64,000 bases of DNA, from the NCBI GenBank assembly GCA_015039315.1, contig WIDE01000031.1:138400-202399 (forward strand), in the 5' to 3' direction. Position 1 is the stretch's first letter; each line of letters starts with the position of its first letter. The notes under the pieces are model-generated. The model made no database searches. It had not been told where the DNA came from and saw only the letters and a program-made list of their open reading frames with translations. The translations under genes and the position numbers were made by a program. Positions 59,452-64,000 of this stretch are shown in pieces. The DNA is from Clavulina sp. PMI_390 (Eukaryota > Basidiomycota > Agaricomycetes > Cantharellales > Hydnaceae).

Positions 59452-60822
59452 TTAGAAAAATAGGTTTGTGCGAACTCCTGTGACCTCCCATCGGACGTCG
59501 AGGACAGGAAAAGAGGATCTAAGGTCTTCCAGGAGGGTATAAAACTTTGCAGATTCTGGTACTGTCAGCTGGCCGCTAAAGCTGACAATTCTCAGTAAGG
59601 GGAGGAATTCGATCCTGGGAGGTAAAGCTGGAGTGCAAGAGAGCCCAGAAGGAGAGTCATTACGCACGTTCGCCAGATTTTCTGACGATGGTAGTGCTCC
59701 CGTTGTCTTGCGAGTGGTGACAATCTCAGAGATCACTGTATGGAGAGAGTGGCATCCATGAAAGGTGAGCACTTCAACATTATCGAGCTTGCGCAGTATA
59801 GGGAGCATGGGGCGTGCTTGGACGAGACTATCACGAAACTCGACCTCGCGCACCGTGGTCCTCAGCTCAGCCAATGCCTTGAGCAATTCAGCTTCCGAGC
59901 TGCTCTCGAGTGATGGCCTGTATACCCCCAAGCTATTGAATTCGATACGCGATAGCGCTGGGGTACATATATCCATCCAGGCGGGCAGGTAGTTGGTAGT
60001 GATAGTGGAAAGACGGGGGAGGATGACACGGGACTGGGATAAGTACAAAAGTGGGCCAGGGCTCGCGTCACTTCTAACCTGTATTTCGAGCTGGATTTTT
60101 AGATCTAGGAGGCAGGGAAGTTTGGCTAGAGTTTTACAAACTTCCGGCCACCGTGACTGGGGGACATGACTTAGATCGAGTGTGTGCAGATTTGGCCACG
60201 CAACGTCAAGGGACTGGGGAAGGTAGCCTGTCATATCAGAAAAATAGAGTTTCCTCAGCGGCGACTTGCGATAGTCGATGTTCCATGGCCGTTGGATTGC
60301 ATTTTGATCGGCAAATTGCCTCGTATCAACGAACCAAAAGTGGCGGAGGATGGGGAATGTGGGTGCTTGAAGCAGATGAAAGAGTTCCGGGACCAACGGA
60401 GAAGAATTTTGAGCTAAGTGGAAGATCACGAGGTTGCCGCAGCGGTTCATATGCGGTTCGAGAAGGCGGAATAGGGCCTTCCACTCTGACTCCGCCTCTG
60501 CAATTTCTGTCGTTGACAGAGAGGGTGGGAATGCGATGCGGTAGAGCCATAGCGTGAGAGGGGCGGTCATTGATCTTTCCAAAAATGCTTTTACGCGTTC
60601 GATCTGCGCAGAAGATGTCCGATATATCTGGTGTTTTGGAGATGGAGACGGCACGTAAATTTCTGTCCATAACCTTGGGTCCGCAATAGCAAGCCTTCGC
60701 CAATGTACATTGACTGAGGTAATTGTAAGGAGGGCCCTCAATATTCCATCTGGGCCCGCTTTGGACCAGATATGGGCAAATATCCCAAGCCATAGCTCGT
60801 TGGGGAGAGAGATGCGGCTCAT
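59452..60822 (-). CDS. F-box protein, tandem copy 2
   Basis: Intronless, 456 residues, from ATG 60822 to TAA 59452. F-box LPNELWLGIFAHIWSK, then LLTITSVNVHWRRLAIADPRLWTEIYV. Family blocks follow in the same order as in copies 1 and 3: FLERSMTAPLTLWLYRIAFP, LFRLLEPHMNRCGNL, LPRLSTITTNYLPAWMDICT, REVEFRDSLVQ, NVEVLTFHGCHSLH. It ends in FLPLLRIVSFSGQLTVPES and a short tail. By eye it is about as distant from copy 1 as from copy 3, so the duplications are not recent. Probable SCF adaptor; target unknown. Confidence 0.85.
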   Translation of the reverse strand: MSRISLPNELWLGIFAHIWSKAGPDGILRALLTITSVNVHWRRLAIADPRLWTEIYVPSPSPKHQIYRTSSAQIERVKAFLERSMTAPLTLWLYRIAFPPSLSTTEIAEAESEWKALFRLLEPHMNRCGNLVIFHLAQNSSPLVPELFHLLQAPTFPILRHFWFVDTRQFADQNAIQRPWNIDYRKSPLRKLYFSDMTGYLPQSLDVAWPNLHTLDLSHVPQSRWPEVCKTLAKLPCLLDLKIQLEIQVRSDASPGPLLYLSQSRVILPRLSTITTNYLPAWMDICTPALSRIEFNSLGVYRPSLESSSEAELLKALAELRTTVREVEFRDSLVQARPMLPILRKLDNVEVLTFHGCHSLHTVISEIVTTRKTTGALPSSENLANVRNDSPSGLSCTPALPPRIEFLPLLRIVSFSGQLTVPESAKFYTLLEDLRSSFPVLDVRWEVTGVRTNLFF

Positions 60823-61546
60823 GATCTACGAATGAACGACATCAAATACTGTGACCCTTGTCGGCGCAAAATAGCTACCAACCTCAGATACGGGTCCAGA
60901 TATATGAGTTCCCTCCTCAACAGCTTTAGGGCAGATCGCTGGCGCTGTTGAGATAACAGGTTCGGAAGGCTTGGCGCCCGTGAACGCCGCTTACGTAATT
61001 GTCGGCGCCAGCCGTTGTTCGTCCCTTTCTGCCACCTTCATCTCCTCCCAACACATTCCTAGATTTTGAGTGGTCGTTGACGCTCATTTGATGTACCCTA
61101 CCTTCTTAATTCAGCATAGGGTTAAGGTCGCTGTTGTCACGAATATAAAAACATTGGGCAAAGCCGTTTCTCGTGTTTCGCCGTAGAGTACAGTATGTTA
61201 CATTTGCGGGCACTAGTAATACAAGAACATGCCAGAGAATCGATCCTATGGTGCAGTAATAGTACAATTGAGGGCCAATAATATGATGGAAGAAAAGCTA
61301 CAAGGTGATGGAGAGTAAAATGAGAGAATGAAATGCGCGTTCATTTTGTGGACACGCGCCGATAATGTTTCCGATGTAGGTCGACGTGTGACTTCCACTA
61401 TTAGAGAAGTCGATGGGGAAACGGGAGACAATTTTGTGGCTCCGGTAGCCGGTAGCAAATACCCGGCAGGACGGCGAACGAGCCTCGCCGCTGAGCCCCG
61501 CCAGTCCACAAATGAGATCATGGACACAGATCGAGGTGTTTTCGGA
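60823..61546. other. intergenic between F-box copies 2 and 3
   Basis: About 720 bp. A 137-codon plus-strand frame (61328-61741) overlaps the 3' end of F-box copy 3 antisense and has no recognisable domain; I treat it as a shadow. Confidence 0.45.
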
Positions 61547-62899
61547 TTAGACATTCCAGTCTACGCTTATATCGGGGGAGGAGATGGAAAGGCTGTCCAT
61601 CAGAGTCTGGACGCTTGCGCGATCAGGCACAGCGGTTCTTCCAGCCAGCCTGAGACGACGCAGCGAGGGAAGAAATTTGACTTCTTGTGGTTGACGTTTG
61701 AAGGTTGCCCCAGAAGTAAATGCTTGGGGAAGGTTTGGTAAACAGGGATCAGAGGCTTGGTTACGGGTACCGGCTAGATGAGATATCACCCCTTGTAAAG
61801 AGTAGCAGTCATTGAAAATGAGCGTTTCAATGCCGTAGAGCTCTTGGAGCATAGGAAGAATGATTTGTGGTTGGATGGCGCTGAAATTGAACTCCAATTC
61901 CCGCACAGATGAGCCCAGTTCGGCCATTGACCGAAGAAAAGCTGGGGAGTCGGCGACCATCCCACTATCGAATGAGGGGCCATATGAAAATAGGCTGATA
62001 AAGGTGAGCCGCGACAAGTTTGGCGTCGATATATCGAGCCAAGCGGGGAGGTAGTTCGTGGACATGCTTGTGAGATTGGGAAGGGTGACTCGGGCAGGGG
62101 ATATTGATAGTGATGAGTCTGAGCTGAGGTCTATCTCGCCCCCCATCTTGAACCGGAGCCGAAGGTCCTGGAGCAATGGAAGCCTGGCAAGGGTGCGACA
62201 CAGTTTGGGCCAACGTGAGTGGTCCAGACTCAATTCGAGTGATGTGAGCTCTGGCCAAGCAGCATCAAATGAGAGGGGTAGATAGTGATTCCAATCCGTG
62301 AATCGCAGTGTTTTGAGAGGCGTATGAGTGGGGCACACATTCCACGAAAGATCGACAACCCCCTGATCCGCAGCGAGGAGTGTTGAATTTGAGAAGAAAA
62401 ACTCCTCCAGGTGTGGAAAGTCAGGGGTATTCAGTAGGTCTGAAAGGTTAGGAAGCATCGATGAGGGGTTGGATGCGGCATTGTATACCCACAATTTTCG
62501 ACAGCGATTCATGTGGGGTTTGAGAAGGTCGAACAGTGAAATCCATTCGGCATTCAAGGCGTCTATCTCGGTTTTCTCCAAAGTGGCTGGAATTTCGACG
62601 CGAGTGAGCCAGAGCCGAAGGGGCGCAGACTTTGACCTTTCCAAGAATGTAGCGATTCGATCAAACTGGGCGGAGGATATGTGCAGGGAATGGGAGTCGG
62701 GGCTTGTGTGAGCGACGCAGATTTTTGTCCATAATAAGGGGTCGCTGATAGCAAGCTGTCGCCACGACGCATTGACTCCCGTGATTGTGAGAAGAGTATT
62801 CACGATTTCCTCCACCCCACCTGGTAGCGTGATATCAAACACGGCATAGTTGAAAATAAGAAGCCAGAGCTCTGTGGGTAAGGCGGCGATGGAGTTCAT
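61547..62899 (-). CDS. F-box protein, tandem copy 3
   Basis: Intronless, 450 residues when started at the ATG of MNSIAALPTELW (62899); the frame extends upstream to 63007 but without an ATG. F-box LPTELWLLIFNYAVFD, then LLTITGVNASWRQLAISDPLLWTKICV. The following blocks match its paralogs: FLERSKSAPLRLWLTRVEIP, LFDLLKPHMNRCRKLWVYN, LPNLTSMSTNYLPAWLDIST, GIETLIFNDCYSLQ, FLPSLRRLRLAGRTAVPD. The region between F-box and C-terminus has LRR-like spacing without perfect consensus. Probable SCF adaptor; target unknown. Confidence 0.83.
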   Translation of the reverse strand: MNSIAALPTELWLLIFNYAVFDITLPGGVEEIVNTLLTITGVNASWRQLAISDPLLWTKICVAHTSPDSHSLHISSAQFDRIATFLERSKSAPLRLWLTRVEIPATLEKTEIDALNAEWISLFDLLKPHMNRCRKLWVYNAASNPSSMLPNLSDLLNTPDFPHLEEFFFSNSTLLAADQGVVDLSWNVCPTHTPLKTLRFTDWNHYLPLSFDAAWPELTSLELSLDHSRWPKLCRTLARLPLLQDLRLRFKMGGEIDLSSDSSLSISPARVTLPNLTSMSTNYLPAWLDISTPNLSRLTFISLFSYGPSFDSGMVADSPAFLRSMAELGSSVRELEFNFSAIQPQIILPMLQELYGIETLIFNDCYSLQGVISHLAGTRNQASDPCLPNLPQAFTSGATFKRQPQEVKFLPSLRRLRLAGRTAVPDRASVQTLMDSLSISSPDISVDWNV

Positions 62900-64000
62900 G
62901 AGTGCTGGCTTAACATCATACAAAGCAAAAATAAAATGGGGAGTTAGAGTGACACATATTGAAAGGTCTTGGAGCCAGCTTCGCACCTGGGGTGAAGTGA
63001 CAGGCACAATGTAGGGCGAAGAGCGCGAAGCCTTCTAGATAAACATCCTGCGATTCAAGAGCTCACTCAGCAAAGCCGTCTATTTCGGTGGGATCGTCTT
63101 GGGCCGCTCATGCGACAAAATGGGCTCTCCATTGACTACTGTCTTGAATGAATGCCCGGCGCCAGCATGATGGAAGCGCGAGTGCGGTTGCATTGTCAAT
63201 CCCCGCCACAATGTCCGAGCTCTGCAAGTTGCCAATACACGCCCACATGCTTGTATCTTGAAGCCTGAGGAAGCTTCGCAACTCAAAAAGGTGCATCAGG
63301 AGATGTTCATCAAAGAGCTCAAGGCGAACAAGGTTATATGAATACAATTAATATCCAGTCTGTGAGGATATGACAACCACAAAGTCAGAATTGACGTCAG
63401 GTCCCTAAATAGCTATGGGTCACCTCTGATCCAAATGAGAGAACCGCCGGGGCGTGCGCGGGCGCCACCTTCTCGATGCATTGGGGCTGGCGCACATCCG
63501 AAGGCCTGCTCTCTCTATCAACATGGCAGCGCAGAAAGCCACAGTTTGCGCGCGGAGATGAAATGTTTCGGTGAATGACTGGAAGAATACCGGCATAGAA
63601 TCACTCACCTGGGTGTTTCGCGGCGTGAGCGAGAGGAGACGAGGCTTTATCGATTTGGTAACTGTCGGATGGATGTGGAACGAAATCCCATGTTGAGTGA
63701 TGAGCAAAGGAAATGAACATTTGGTCTAAAACTGTCATTTCGGGAGTTTCGGACAGCATTTGAGCTCGCGCCACATTTCATGGCTTGACTCAAGGATTGG
63801 AACTCTTCGTCGAGATCCATTGCGAAAGCGCAGATGGCGAGACCCTCCAGCTTGAGCTCGGATGCATTTGTAAGAGCTATTTTGAGCTTCAGCTCCCTTG
63901 GCCACTAGGCACAGTTCATGCAGCCAATGCAGTCAACACGAGGCCACTGGTGCAGCTGAAGCTTGTGAAGTAAGGGACCTTAGCAGACTTGTAGTTTAGC
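62900..64000. other. right edge, no assignable gene
   Basis: Short frames on both strands (for example 63785-63973 plus, 63420-63707 minus) have no recognisable domain. A plus-strand frame at the very end (ELFVEIHCESADGETLQLELG) could belong to a gene continuing past the window. Confidence 0.4.

Noticed and set aside
61328..61741. 137-codon plus-strand frame antisense to F-box copy 3.
   Set aside because: Overlaps a well-supported gene and shows no domain.
1..64000. CRISPR arrays, bacterial operons, ribosomal RNA or clear tRNA genes.
   Set aside because: None seen; the window is eukaryotic nuclear sequence and no repeat-spacer pattern or tRNA-like box pair was convincing by eye.

Overview
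The window looks like nuclear DNA of a filamentous basidiomycete, most likely an Agaricomycete. Genes are dense and on both strands. Most are cut by many short (about 50-70 nt) GT-AG introns. The gene set (large paralogous P450 array, MFS drug transporter, fungal amidase, expanded F-box family, Spp1/COMPASS PHD protein) fits a mushroom-forming fungus or relative. Species cannot be named from sequence alone. All exon models were assembled by eye from splice sites plus homology-conserved reading frame; where exons could be measured, the totals divide by three.

Layout. 1-584: the 3' end of a J-domain protein. 1176-3156 (-): a DHA2-type MFS transporter. 4042-9796 (-): two cytochrome P450 genes (called P450-1 and P450-2 here), the second with an in-frame stop. 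10545-24000: a block of conserved housekeeping genes: NUFIP1-like (-), amidase (+), mitochondrial ribosomal protein bL32m (-) head-to-head with complex I subunit NDUFA5 (+), Spp1-like PHD protein (+), LSm1 (+), Stm1/SERBP-like (-). 25230-50188: seven more P450 genes: P450-3 (+), P450-4 (-), and a head-to-tail + strand array P450-5 to P450-9. 50419-51902 (-): Rab geranylgeranyltransferase alpha subunit. 53166-57090 (+): a large, mostly disordered protein with a degenerate kinase-like segment. 57523-62899 (-): three tandem intronless F-box proteins.

The nine P450s share one 13-exon architecture and one set of motifs (proline-rich hinge, WKEGRR C-helix, AGxET I-helix, KEVLRW, FGIGRRICPG), so they descend from one ancestor by local duplication. 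They also share promoter features: a TATA box about 50-100 bp before the ATG, and, in at least five, a GATTTGCCC motif about 300 bp (one at 142 bp) before the ATG. The array shows its own turnover: P450-2 has a TGA, P450-7 carries a 1.6-kb inverted-repeat transposon in intron 3, and P450-8 has a tandemly duplicated exon, a lost splice acceptor, an in-frame TAA and a mutated haem motif. The nearby MFS pump suggests a detoxification or secondary-metabolism role, but no backbone synthase is present, so a biosynthetic cluster is not demonstrated.
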